Part shown: one piece after another, positions 16,128 through 24,754 of the stretch
Layout of the letters: every line of letters starts with the position of its first letter
Numbering within the stretch: the stretch's first letter is position 1
Assembly: GCA_965223485.1 (NCBI GenBank)
Contig: OZ244993.1
Span: 2,108,001-2,172,000, forward strand
Direction: 5' to 3'
Length of the DNA: 64,000 bases
Source of the DNA: VXPQ01 sp965223485
GTDB lineage: Bacteria > Bacteroidota > Rhodothermia > Rhodothermales > VXPQ01
Made by a program: the position numbers and the translations under genes
The notes under the pieces: generated by a model
The model's input: only the letters and a program-made list of their open reading frames with translations
Databases searched by the model: none
What the model was told of the DNA's origin: nothing

Positions 16128-17111
16128 TTACGACCGTGCATGCCACGGGGTACCGTACCGGTTGCACAGCGTAACGAGGGTTTCCATGCGTTTGCGGGCG
16201 GTCGTCTTCATAAAAGTGTCCAGGGCATCGCCTTCCAACGCCACCCCTTCGCCCCAAACGGCCCGCCCCGCGATGACTCCGCTGGCGCCGGCCCGGCACG
16301 CCGCCTCCGCCTGTTTTGCAAACAATGCAAACGACACGCCTCCACTTAATAGCGTCCACGGGACCGCGCACGCCTCGTCGAGGTCCTGGAGCGCCGGTTC
16401 CCAGGTATCCGGGTGCGCATCGGGATTCAGCGGGAAGGGTACTTTCAGCACATCCACACTGCGCTGCGAAAAATGCCGTGCGGTTTCCACGATAACCTGT
16501 GCGCGCTCCTCGTTTGAAAGCGGCTGGTCGGGGTCGAGCGAGCAGGCCACCGGTTCCAGAAAGAACGGCAGGCCGCAGGCGCGGCACTGCGCTCCGATCC
16601 GGTCGACCCCTTCCGTTTGCGCGTCGGCGCGGTGGGCCTCCGGGTGAAAAAACAGCAGCAATTTTGCGCCGTTGCCGCCGCAGCGCGCGATTTCCTCCAC
16701 GCCCCAGTTTTCAATGAACTTCGTTTCCCGCCGGCTTGGATGTGCGCTGTAGTCGGTGACCTCCAGGGGGGCAAGGAGGCCGAATCCGTTTTCGGGGGCG
16801 CCCGGCATATCCGCCAGTGCAGGGAAGCCGTACTCCGGGTCGGTCAGTACGGCGCTGTACGAACCGGCAAGTCCCCGGATGGCCGCCCGCTTGAATGCAA
16901 GAAGGTCCTGCCTGCTCACGGAGCGGCCCCGTGCGTTCGCCATATCCTCTGCAAGGTTGGCCCGGTGATCGATGGCGAGCACGGTAAACGCGCCTTCCGC
17001 CCCCGCGCACCGGCTCAAATGGCGCTCGACCGCAACGTGCGCCGCGGGATGGTCCGTATGGCTTCCGTCTTCGCGGTTTTCCTGGTCTGCCCGAATGGGT
17101 GCGGTCCCCAT
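16128..17111 (-). CDS. LacD-like class I aldolase, probable 5-dehydro-2-deoxyphosphogluconate aldolase
   Basis: A 327-residue TIM-barrel aldolase of the LacD (tagatose-1,6-bisphosphate aldolase)/YihT family. Family landmarks are VLAIDHRANL near the N-terminus, AVLTDPEYGFPA, GAKLLLFFHPEA, PFFLEPVACSL, the Schiff-base Lys in VDVLKVPFPLN, LLSGGVSFALFAKQ and GVIAGRAVWGEGV. It overlaps iolC in ATGA and sits between the kinase and, functionally, the malonate-semialdehyde dehydrogenase. That suggests it cleaves the phosphorylated inositol intermediate to DHAP and malonate semialdehyde in place of a class II IolJ. Tagatose- or sulfofructose-phosphate cleavage are alternatives from family membership alone. 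The first 30 residues are divergent and polar. Confidence 0.75.
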   Translation of the reverse strand: MGTAPIRADQENREDGSHTDHPAAHVAVERHLSRCAGAEGAFTVLAIDHRANLAEDMANARGRSVSRQDLLAFKRAAIRGLAGSYSAVLTDPEYGFPALADMPGAPENGFGLLAPLEVTDYSAHPSRRETKFIENWGVEEIARCGGNGAKLLLFFHPEAHRADAQTEGVDRIGAQCRACGLPFFLEPVACSLDPDQPLSNEERAQVIVETARHFSQRSVDVLKVPFPLNPDAHPDTWEPALQDLDEACAVPWTLLSGGVSFALFAKQAEAACRAGASGVIAGRAVWGEGVALEGDALDTFMKTTARKRMETLVTLCNRYGTPWHARS

Positions 17112-18070
17112 CAGAATCCCCCTTGCTCCTCGATAAAGGAAGCCACCTCTTTGCGCGTGGGCATGTCGTTCGCGCAGGCGTGGCGCGTCACGATGATCGC
17201 CCCGGTGGCGTTGCCGAACCGGGCGCATCTTTCCCATGCCCATCCCTGCAAGTACGCATAGGCGAATCCGGCGGCCCAGGCGTCGCCGGCGCCAAGCACA
17301 TTGAGTATATCCACGGAAAAGGGGAGCGCGCGATGTACGCCTCCGTCTTTCGTATACACCTCCGAGCCGTTTTCCCCGCGCTTGACGGCGACGGCCCGCT
17401 GCACCAGGTCGAGCAGCACGGGTACGGCTTCCTCGACGCTTGGCCGGTCGGCGGCGGCAGTGATTTCATCCTCCGTCCCAATGGCGATGTCCACAAGGGG
17501 GAGCGCTGTGCGAAGGTGTCCGCCGAAGGCGTCAAGGTCTGCCCAGAGCGTGGGCCGCCTGTCTATATCGAGGATAATTTCCGCCCCTGCCGCACGGGCG
17601 AACTCCATAGCGCCCAGCGATGTGCTGCGGGCGGGCTCGCCGCTGAACCGGGACCCGGCCACGAACAGCACCTTCGTATCGTCGAAAGCGATGGGGGCAA
17701 TGTCCTCTGCCGTCATGTGCATGTCGGCCGGATCGGGGCGGTAGTAGACGAGCGGGAACGTGTCGGGGGGGAGAATGCTCAGAAAAGCCAGCCCCGTCAA
17801 GTGCTCCGGATCGCGTACGACATACCGGGTGTCGACCCCTTCTTTCGTCAGAAAGTCGACCAGACCGTCACTCAAGCCGTCTGTGCCGATCCGGGACGCC
17901 ATCGCCACGCGCAGACCCAGCCGCGCTGCGCCTGTGGCGAAGTTGGTCGGGCATCCCCCCGCATAGACGCTGAAATGCCGTACGCGGGACAGTTCCACGC
18001 CGACCTCGTCGGCGTACAGGTCGATCGCCAGCCGTCCCAGGCTGATGACGTCAAAAGTTCGTTCGGACAT
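17111..18070 (-). CDS. iolC: 5-dehydro-2-deoxygluconokinase
   Basis: A 319-residue PfkB-family kinase. The N-terminal FDVISLGRLAIDLYADEVG and VYAGGCPTNFATGAARLGLRVAMASRIGTDG match the IolC signature, as do ILDIDRRPTLW (IolC has DYRPxxW here), IGTEDEI, and the C-terminal anion hole and catalytic Asp in VLGAGDAWAAGFAYA. Like Bacillus IolC it ends with TRHACANDMPTRKEVASFI. It should phosphorylate 2-deoxy-5-keto-D-gluconate in myo-inositol breakdown. It lies 15 nt after iolA and overlaps the aldolase start, so the three are probably one transcript. Confidence 0.85.
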   Translation of the reverse strand: MSERTFDVISLGRLAIDLYADEVGVELSRVRHFSVYAGGCPTNFATGAARLGLRVAMASRIGTDGLSDGLVDFLTKEGVDTRYVVRDPEHLTGLAFLSILPPDTFPLVYYRPDPADMHMTAEDIAPIAFDDTKVLFVAGSRFSGEPARSTSLGAMEFARAAGAEIILDIDRRPTLWADLDAFGGHLRTALPLVDIAIGTEDEITAAADRPSVEEAVPVLLDLVQRAVAVKRGENGSEVYTKDGGVHRALPFSVDILNVLGAGDAWAAGFAYAYLQGWAWERCARFGNATGAIIVTRHACANDMPTRKEVASFIEEQGGF

Positions 18071-18085
18071 ACTTGGCCGGATAAA

Positions 18086-19561
18086 TCAGAAGGTGCGGGT
18101 CCATGCGCTCGGCCAGCGTTCCACCACCACTTTCGTTTGCGTGTAGAACTCCACGCCGTGCCGGGACTGCGCATGCAAGTCCCCGAAGAAACTTTCGTTC
18201 CAGCCGCTGAACGGGAAAAAGGCCATCGGGGCGGCCACGCCGATATTGACGCCGATGTTGCCGGCGTCCGCTTCGTGGCGGAATTGCCGTGCGTGCGCCC
18301 CGCTGCTTGTGAAGATGCAGGCCATGTTTCCATAGGGCCGATCGTTCACGAACCGGATGGCCTCGTCGATAGTCTCGACATGGGACAGGCTCAGCACGGG
18401 ACCGAATACTTCGATCCGGGACAGCGTACTTGCCGGGGGAATGTCGGCAAGCACGGAGGGAAAAAGGAAATAGCCGTCTTCGTAGCCCCCGACTTGTTTG
18501 CCCCGGCCGTCCACGACCAGCCGGGCGCCCTCTTTCGTACCCGTTTCAATGAGTCCTTCGATGCGCTGCCTGCTTTGCCCGGAAATGACGGGCCCCATTT
18601 GCACATCCTCGTCCAGGCCGTAGCCCACCCGGCGGGATCCGGCGGCGTCTGCGATCCGTTCGGTAAATGCCTTGCCCGCGCTTCCTACCGTTACGGCTAC
18701 GGAGGCGGCAAGGCATCGCTGTCCGGCGCAGCCGAAAGCGGAGTCGGCCATGATCTGCGTGGTCATATCCATGTCCGCATCCGGCATGATCACCACCGGA
18801 TTTTTAGCGCCTCCCTGGCACTGCGCGCGTTTTCCTGCAGCGCATGCCCTGCCGTAGACATACCGCGCCACCGGCGTCGATCCTACGAAACTCACGGCGC
18901 GCACCAGCGGATGATCGAGGAGCGCATCCACCGTGTCCTTGCCCCCGTGGACGAGTTGCAGCACGCCCGGCGGAAAGCCGCAGGCGTCGATCAGGTCGAA
19001 TAGCCGGGCGCTGGTCATGGGGACGCGCTCGCTCGGCTTCAGGATGAAGCAGTTGCCGGTGGCGACGGCGTAGGGCAAAAACCACAGGGGGATCATACCC
19101 GGGAAATTGAATGGGGTGATGGCCGCGGTCACGCCCAGCGGTTGCCGGATCATGTGCTCGTCGATGCCGCGCGCAATGTCCTCGTTGTTCACGCCCTGCA
19201 TGAGTATGGGCGTTCCGATAGCCACCTCCACGTTTTCGATGCCCCGCCGGAGTTCGCCCAGACTTTCCCGGAAGGTCTTGCCGCATTCGTTCGTGATGGT
19301 TCTGGCAAGGTCTTCCACGTGTTCTTCCAGCAACTGCTTGAGCCGGAAGAGGTATCCGATCCGTTCCGTGACCGGTGTAGCCCGCCATTCCCGGAACGCC
19401 TTGTGCGCCGCCTGCACGGCATGGTCCACCTCTTCCTTCGAGGAGAGGGGTACCCGCGCCAGCGGCGCCGCGGTGGCCGGGTTGATCACATCCAGCAGGG
19501 GGCTTTCCCGGCGAAGGCGCCAGTCGCCTTCGATATAATGGTGGAGGGGAGCGGGGGGCAT
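18086..19561 (-). CDS. iolA: Methylmalonate/malonate-semialdehyde dehydrogenase (CoA-acylating)
   Basis: A 491-residue aldehyde dehydrogenase of the MmsA/IolA subfamily that oxidises malonate semialdehyde (or methylmalonate semialdehyde) with NAD and CoA to acetyl-CoA (or propionyl-CoA) and CO2. Signatures are the Glu in TNECGKTFRESLGEL, ITPFNFPGMIPLWFLPYA, FVGSTPVARYVYG, the NAKN-like CQGGAKNPVVIMPDAD, and the nucleophile Cys in GCAGQRCLA. The subfamily C-terminal FFPFSGWNESFFGDLHAQSRHGVEFYTQTK is intact. First gene of the minus-strand operon; a purine-rich promoter region lies between it and the divergent alcohol dehydrogenase. Confidence 0.9.
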   Translation of the reverse strand: MPPAPLHHYIEGDWRLRRESPLLDVINPATAAPLARVPLSSKEEVDHAVQAAHKAFREWRATPVTERIGYLFRLKQLLEEHVEDLARTITNECGKTFRESLGELRRGIENVEVAIGTPILMQGVNNEDIARGIDEHMIRQPLGVTAAITPFNFPGMIPLWFLPYAVATGNCFILKPSERVPMTSARLFDLIDACGFPPGVLQLVHGGKDTVDALLDHPLVRAVSFVGSTPVARYVYGRACAAGKRAQCQGGAKNPVVIMPDADMDMTTQIMADSAFGCAGQRCLAASVAVTVGSAGKAFTERIADAAGSRRVGYGLDEDVQMGPVISGQSRQRIEGLIETGTKEGARLVVDGRGKQVGGYEDGYFLFPSVLADIPPASTLSRIEVFGPVLSLSHVETIDEAIRFVNDRPYGNMACIFTSSGAHARQFRHEADAGNIGVNIGVAAPMAFFPFSGWNESFFGDLHAQSRHGVEFYTQTKVVVERWPSAWTRTF

Positions 19562-19862
19562 GGCGTCAGGGTGAGAATATTTTGTAAAGATATTTGGCGC
19601 GCCGTGTCTCTACGCGCGGCGGAGGTCAGTGGCATGCAACCGGCGGCCGGCGGGTCCGCAACATGCATTCGCGCACCGGCGTGGGCTCACAGCATGCAAC
19701 CGGCGCCGCAAAGGGTAAATCCGGCGAATGGCTTGTGTGTTCCTGCATAAATGCGCTATTGTTGCGCAGGACAGGAACCCGGTTTTCGGGCGCTATGTAC
19801 AGGGAAGGCCAATTCGCCGGGGGAAACTGCCCCGTGAACAGATATCGAACGAAACGCTTGCC
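19562..19862. promoter_or_regulatory. Divergent intergenic region with 14-bp direct repeats
   Basis: The 301-bp gap separates the divergent iolA operon and zinc dehydrogenase gene. GCATGCAACCGGCG occurs twice on the same strand (19632-19645 and 19692-19705), 60 bp start to start, about six helical turns. Each contains the palindrome GCATGC. Such spacing suits a regulator binding two sites on the same face of the helix and controlling both directions, but no regulator gene is present in the window. No ORF here looks real. Confidence 0.45.
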
Positions 19863-20897
19863 ATGAAAGCCGTAATGAAAGTAGCGCCGGGCGTGGGGCA
19901 TATCGAACTCCGTGACATTCCCGAACCCGACCCGGCTCCCGGACAGGTCAAGATTCGCGTGCAGGCTGCCGGCGTCTGCGGCACGGACCTCCATATATAT
20001 AAGGACGAATTCGCCTCACGGCCTCCCGTTGTCCTCGGACACGAGGTTGCAGGGGAAATTGTGGACGCCGGGGACGATGTGGATCATCTTTCGCCGGGTC
20101 TTCGCGTAACGACCGAGACCTATTTTTCCACGTGCGGCGCATGCCGGTATTGCCGCACCGGGCGGGCCAACCTGTGTCTGAATCGTCTTTCGATCGGCTC
20201 TGCCGTCAACGGGGGATTCACCCGGTATGTGATTGTCCCGGCTTCCAACATCCATGTGTTGCCGGACAATGTGGATTTCCGCGCCGGCGCCTTGACCGAG
20301 CCGCTCGCATGCGTTGTCCACGGCGTTTCGAGCACCCCGACGGTGTCTCCCGGCGATGTGGCGGTCGTGGCGGGTCCCGGAGCCATTGGTTTGCTTACGC
20401 TGCAGGTGGTAAAGGCGGCCGGCGCGACCGTAGTCATGCTCGGCACGGACAGCGACGGGCACCGCCTGGACATGGCTCGTTCGTTTGGAGCCGATCACAT
20501 CGTAAACGTACAGCGCGACAATCCTTCGGAACTCGTTGCCGGTATCACTCCTGAAAGAATGGGGGCCGATGTGGTGTACGAGTGTTCGGGCGCAGGACCT
20601 GCCGCCGCAGGGTTGCTGGACCTTGTTCGCCGGGGGGGGCGGTATGTTCAGATCGGGCTTTTCGGCAAACCGATCGCATGGAACCTCGATCAGGTATGCT
20701 ACAAGGAACTTGTCGTAACCGGCAGCAACGCGAGCGTGCCTGCCGCATGGCTGCGCGCGTTGCAACTGCTGCAAACCGGGCGGGTGCGTACGAAGCCGCT
20801 CATCACCGATATCCGTGAGGTAACGAAGTGGGAGCAGGCCTTCGAGGGGTTCGAGAACCGGCGCGGTGTCAAGACGCTGTTAATTCCTGTGGATTGA
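19863..20897 (+). CDS. Zinc-dependent medium-chain alcohol/polyol dehydrogenase
   Basis: A 344-residue MDR-family dehydrogenase of the sorbitol/threonine-dehydrogenase type. Catalytic zinc ligands are Cys in GVCGTDLHIY and the His-Glu of GHEVAGEI; the structural zinc site is CGACRYCRTGRANLC. The Rossmann motif is VVAGPGAIGLLTLQV and the C-terminus ends KTLLIPVD. The ATG at 19863 gives the usual family start (MKAVMKVAPGVGHIELRDIPEP); the frame extends upstream through non-homologous residues. It diverges from iolA, so it might oxidise an inositol or other polyol, but the substrate is not determined. Confidence 0.85.
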   Translation: MKAVMKVAPGVGHIELRDIPEPDPAPGQVKIRVQAAGVCGTDLHIYKDEFASRPPVVLGHEVAGEIVDAGDDVDHLSPGLRVTTETYFSTCGACRYCRTGRANLCLNRLSIGSAVNGGFTRYVIVPASNIHVLPDNVDFRAGALTEPLACVVHGVSSTPTVSPGDVAVVAGPGAIGLLTLQVVKAAGATVVMLGTDSDGHRLDMARSFGADHIVNVQRDNPSELVAGITPERMGADVVYECSGAGPAAAGLLDLVRRGGRYVQIGLFGKPIAWNLDQVCYKELVVTGSNASVPAAWLRALQLLQTGRVRTKPLITDIREVTKWEQAFEGFENRRGVKTLLIPVD

Positions 20898-20951
20898 CGG
20901 TGTCGTTCCCCCAAGGCAGGCGGAAAATAGCGAGACAAAAAAATTCCATTC

Positions 20952-20980
20952 TTGATTTATTGTTTACGATGCCGTAATCT
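20952..20980 (+). promoter_or_regulatory. Promoter-like element before array A
   Basis: TTG at 20952-20954 and TAATCT at 20975-20980 are 23 nt apart start to start, preceded by an A-tract (about 20936-20943). The sequence TTCTTG(A)TTTxTTGTTTxAC...GCCGTAAT is shared with the element at 37922-37950 before array B, at the same spacing. Bacteroidota primary promoters have a TTG near -33 and a TA-rich -7 box, so this is a reasonable candidate. Confidence 0.5.
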
Positions 20981-21248
20981 ATTCAGCCGTACGTGCGTTT
21001 CCCCGCAATATGTCGGGGTGTACCTGACGCGCAGGACATATGCGATGCATGATTTACTCTGTATCGGTACCATTACATAAACGGACGCGAAAACGCTTTT
21101 TACATACATTAACGTGATAAACGGCGAATTCCGCGCTCCTTACTTCAAACGCTAACGCGAATGAATGTACGAGCGCCTCGGTATTTTCTATCGTTAGCGC
21201 TCCTTTGAAACGTTACAGCCACCAACATCAATCCAGAGGGTCATGCAA
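20981..21248 (+). promoter_or_regulatory. Long 5' leader of array A
   Basis: About 265 nt of AT-richer sequence without a credible ORF separate the candidate promoter from the receptor start. It holds an inverted repeat, CGCTAACG (21150-21157) and CGTTAGCG (21192-21199). A purine-rich GAGGG lies 9 nt before the ATG at 21249. The leader is longer than that of array B and may carry post-transcriptional control; no known riboswitch is recognised. Confidence 0.4.
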
Positions 21249-24200
21249 ATGAGACTGGCAAGGCTACTATTTACGCTTGCTCTGCTTCTTCCGGTCACCG
21301 CCTGGGCGCAGCAAGGCAAGATCGCTGGTCAGGTAACCGATGCGGGCACCGGGGAGTCGCTTCCCGGCGTGAACGTCGCGATCGTGGGAACGACGCAAGG
21401 CGCCGTTACCGACGCGGAGGGGTTCTACCACATTCTGAATGTGCGCCCCGGCACGTACGGCGTACGCGCATCGTTCATCGGGTACACGGCGTCGGTACAG
21501 GAGGGAATCCACGTGAGTACGGACCTCACCTCCACGCTCAACTTTGAGCTACAGGAGGAAACGGTAGGTCTCGATGAGGTGGTCGTCACGGCCGAGCAGC
21601 CTATTGTGCAAGCTGACGTGTCAGCAAATGTGGCGAACCTGAGCGCCCAGGATTTTCAGGACTTGCCCGTAGCGGGCATTTCGGAAGTGCTGGACCTGCA
21701 GGCAGGCATTGAGCCTGGACTGATGATACGTGGCGGCGGAATGAACCAAGTCGCTTTTATCGTCGACGGCCAGCAGATGCGTACGGGTCGCCACAACGAC
21801 CCGCTGACGAGCATCAGCTACACGTCGCTTGAGGAGGTGCAGGTGCAGACAGGCGGGTTCAGTGCGGAGTACGGGAACGTTCGTTCCGGCATCGTGAACA
21901 TCGCTACCAAGGAACCCTCCCGCACGGAGTACACGGTGGATGCGCTCATTCGCTTTGCGCCGGCCCAGGACAAGACCTTTGACGCCTATAGCCAGTTGCC
22001 ATCGAGTTGCGACTATTCCTCCTCTTCTATTTCTATCGAGTGCAACACATGGTTTGCGCGCCCGGTGCTTGATCCGGCGGTTCGCCTGAACGGGGTGGAG
22101 AATTCCGATTGGGACGCCTATGACATCCGGCAGTACAAGCCGTTTCCCGGTTGGGGAGGTATCATTGACCGTCTCCAGAGCGAGAATTTCGACGTGACCG
22201 AAGCGGATATGATCGAATACTGGCACTACATGTGGCGCAAGAGCAACGAGATCACCATGCCGGACTACGACGCCGACATTACGATCGGTGGTCCGATTCC
22301 GGTCTACAGCCAGCGTTTGGGCGGTCTTCGCTTCCTTGCTTCTTATCGCGGTTCCCAGACTGCCTATTTGTATCCACAGGATCGTAAGGCATACACGGAC
22401 AATACCTTTCAGGGGAAGCTGATCTCCAATGTGGCTCCGGGCATGAAGCTGACGTTCAGTGTGCTCGGTACGCGGCAGCGCGGCCAGCTTCAGAGCGAAA
22501 ATACGCCGGGCACGGAGCTCTGGACGGGTGACATTCCGGCCTACCCCTGGTGGGGAGGCGGAGGAAAGCAGGTAAGGGATATCGATATTCGCGGGGACGA
22601 GTTGTTCACGGATGGGCAGTGGCCGATCGGCGACATTGATCACCTTATGCTGGGCATGCAGTTCACGCATACGCTGAACCAGAACACCTTCTACGAGATA
22701 GGTCTTCAGCGGATGGAGTCGAACTACCAGACGCATCTCCCGGTGTTGCGGGACGGTTCGTACGTATGTCCTGAAAGCGGCACGGGTCCCGACGGCGCAC
22801 GCTGCCAGCCGCATGAGCTCGTCCGACTTCCCTGGACGGACAATTTCGGCCGCATCAACGAAGGCTTTGGATACGAAAGCCTGATTGGCCAGGAAAACGG
22901 TATCGTGTGCTTCGGCGGCAAATCCGACATTACGGGCGATGGGGCGGCTACGCCGTACTGCTCTGGTCAGGAGCCCATGGGCTTCGCCGGGATCGGCGGC
23001 AATATCCTGACGGACGAATCGACGGGTGGCCACTGGGTCAAGACGCGCGACACCTCGTCCGTGACGGTGTATACCGGCCGGTTTGACCTCACGAGTCAGT
23101 TCAATCGCTTCCTCCTGGTCCAGACGGGCGCCGAGCTGATCTACAGCGACTACAACATGGACTACGCCAGCATCAACATTGCGCTGGCCGGTCCGCAGTC
23201 GGGCGCCAGGTATCCGTGGGACGGCTCGCCCGTGCAGGGCGCCGCCTATGCGCAGGGCAAGCTCGAATTTCAGGGCATGATTGCAAACCTCGGTGTGCGT
23301 CTCGACTACTTCGACCCGAACACGGAGTGGTGGCAGTACGAACCGTATGAGGGTGTCTTCCGTTTCAACAGGGACAAGCTGGACGAAGAGCTGGAGACCG
23401 AATCCGTCGGTTCGCAGATCGGCGTCAGCCCCCGCGTTGGCATTTCCTTCCCGATTACGAGCAACAGCAAGCTGTACTTCAACTACGGCCACTTCCGCCA
23501 GATGATGGATGCCTACGATGTACTGGGTATCCGGCAGTCCAAGGCGGGCGGTATCGACAATATCGCGAATCCGGAGCATCCGCTTCCCAAGACGGTGGCG
23601 TACGAACTGGGCTTCGACCAGAATGTGCTGGATCAATTTCTGCTGCGTATTTCCGGGTACTACCGGGACAATAAGGAGCAGACGCGGACGGTCAATCTCC
23701 AGAGTCTTGGCGGCGTCGTGAATTACAGTACGAAGATGCCGTGGGCCTACTCGGACGTGCGGGGCGCGGAGTTCAGCATCTCCAAGAACCGCGGCACGTG
23801 GATTCAGGGTTTTGCGAACTTCACCTACCAGCAGTCGAAGAGCGGTAATTTCGGGTACTCGAACTTCTTTGAAAATTCGTTCCAGATGGTGAATTGGTTG
23901 CGCGACGCCGACGATTACCGGCAAACCGCCCCGGTGGCCGAGCCGTTCGCTCGCGCGAATCTGCTTGTGCTCACGCCGCAAGGCTTCGGGCCCGAAGTGG
24001 CCGGCAAGAATCCGCTGGGGAATTTCCGCATCAGTATTCTGGGTGATTGGCGCAAGGGCATTGCGTTCACCTGGGCGGGTGGCGCGAGCATTCCTGAAGT
24101 GCGCAACAACGTCCGGTATCGCGACTACTGGAATTTTGATCTGCGGTTCACGAAGCACCTCACCGCTGGGCCCACGCAGTTGCAGTTGTTTGCGGACATC

Positions 24201-24644
24201 GATAATGTCTTTAACCTGCGGCACCTGAACTGGGTCGGTGCATGGCTCAAACGACAGGGACGGGATTCGGAAGATTACCTGCGTTCTCTCCATTTGCCGT
24301 CGGATATCTTCGACCAGTTGCCTGACGGCGCCACCAAGCCGTACCTGTGGGTGCCCGGCGACGATCGTCCGGGCGTATTCCGCGACTGGGATGTCGAATT
24401 CCAGCCGATCGAAGCTAAGGCCTCGTTGCCGGACGCTCCCGACGCGGACTTCGAGCGCGGTTGGGTTTGGGCCGAGGATAACGGTACGTACCACCGGTGG
24501 ACCGGTAGCGGCTGGGAAAACGTTCCCTCCGGCGAGCTGGATCAGGTACTGAAGGATAAGGCATACATCGATATGCCGAACCACCGGTTCAATACCTTCC
24601 TGAACCCGCGCAGAGTCACGCTCGGTCTACGAGTAAGCTTTTAA
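21249..24644 (+). CDS. Array A long TonB-dependent receptor with carboxypeptidase-regulatory-like domain
   Basis: A 1131-residue outer-membrane receptor. The signal peptide ends at WAQ near residue 20. A CarboxypepD_reg-like domain follows (GKIAGQVTDAGTGESLPGVNV, about 22-100), then a plug domain (LDEVVVTAEQPIV, GLMIRGGGMNQVAFIVDG, VQVQTGGFSAEYGNVRSGIVN). A large beta-barrel ends in the terminal Phe of GLRVSF. No SusD partner is encoded nearby. Three cysteine pairs occur in extracellular-loop-like segments (about 22005-22050, 22770-22805, 22905-22965); the homologue in array B lacks them. ATG 21249 is chosen over 21243 because it aligns with the array B start and is better spaced from the GAGGG ribosome-binding site. 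It is the first gene of the array; the substrate is unknown. Confidence 0.88.
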   Translation: MRLARLLFTLALLLPVTAWAQQGKIAGQVTDAGTGESLPGVNVAIVGTTQGAVTDAEGFYHILNVRPGTYGVRASFIGYTASVQEGIHVSTDLTSTLNFELQEETVGLDEVVVTAEQPIVQADVSANVANLSAQDFQDLPVAGISEVLDLQAGIEPGLMIRGGGMNQVAFIVDGQQMRTGRHNDPLTSISYTSLEEVQVQTGGFSAEYGNVRSGIVNIATKEPSRTEYTVDALIRFAPAQDKTFDAYSQLPSSCDYSSSSISIECNTWFARPVLDPAVRLNGVENSDWDAYDIRQYKPFPGWGGIIDRLQSENFDVTEADMIEYWHYMWRKSNEITMPDYDADITIGGPIPVYSQRLGGLRFLASYRGSQTAYLYPQDRKAYTDNTFQGKLISNVAPGMKLTFSVLGTRQRGQLQSENTPGTELWTGDIPAYPWWGGGGKQVRDIDIRGDELFTDGQWPIGDIDHLMLGMQFTHTLNQNTFYEIGLQRMESNYQTHLPVLRDGSYVCPESGTGPDGARCQPHELVRLPWTDNFGRINEGFGYESLIGQENGIVCFGGKSDITGDGAATPYCSGQEPMGFAGIGGNILTDESTGGHWVKTRDTSSVTVYTGRFDLTSQFNRFLLVQTGAELIYSDYNMDYASINIALAGPQSGARYPWDGSPVQGAAYAQGKLEFQGMIANLGVRLDYFDPNTEWWQYEPYEGVFRFNRDKLDEELETESVGSQIGVSPRVGISFPITSNSKLYFNYGHFRQMMDAYDVLGIRQSKAGGIDNIANPEHPLPKTVAYELGFDQNVLDQFLLRISGYYRDNKEQTRTVNLQSLGGVVNYSTKMPWAYSDVRGAEFSISKNRGTWIQGFANFTYQQSKSGNFGYSNFFENSFQMVNWLRDADDYRQTAPVAEPFARANLLVLTPQGFGPEVAGKNPLGNFRISILGDWRKGIAFTWAGGASIPEVRNNVRYRDYWNFDLRFTKHLTAGPTQLQLFADIDNVFNLRHLNWVGAWLKRQGRDSEDYLRSLHLPSDIFDQLPDGATKPYLWVPGDDRPGVFRDWDVEFQPIEAKASLPDAPDADFERGWVWAEDNGTYHRWTGSGWENVPSGELDQVLKDKAYIDMPNHRFNTFLNPRRVTLGLRVSF

Positions 24645-24754
24645 GGAAAATCGATGCGCAGGGGGTCGGCGGCGGTTGCACCCGCCAGCCCCTTGGGCGT
24701 GTCCATCCGGAGATCAAAATCGCCGGCAGTTATCCTGCACATTCGAACAAGATC

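Noticed and set aside
16128..18070. Sulfoquinovose (sulfo-EMP) pathway from a YihT-like aldolase with a PfkB kinase
   Set aside because: The kinase carries IolC-specific blocks and the dehydrogenase is of the MmsA/IolA type; no sulfosugar isomerase, reductase or sulfonate exporter is nearby.
17099..19003. A 634-codon plus-strand frame across iolC and iolA
   Set aside because: Shadow of two well-recognised minus-strand enzymes; no motifs of its own.
21621..24584. A 987-codon open frame on the minus strand opposite the array A long receptor
   Set aside because: It mirrors the codon pattern of the receptor gene, has no family motif and lacks its own gene context.
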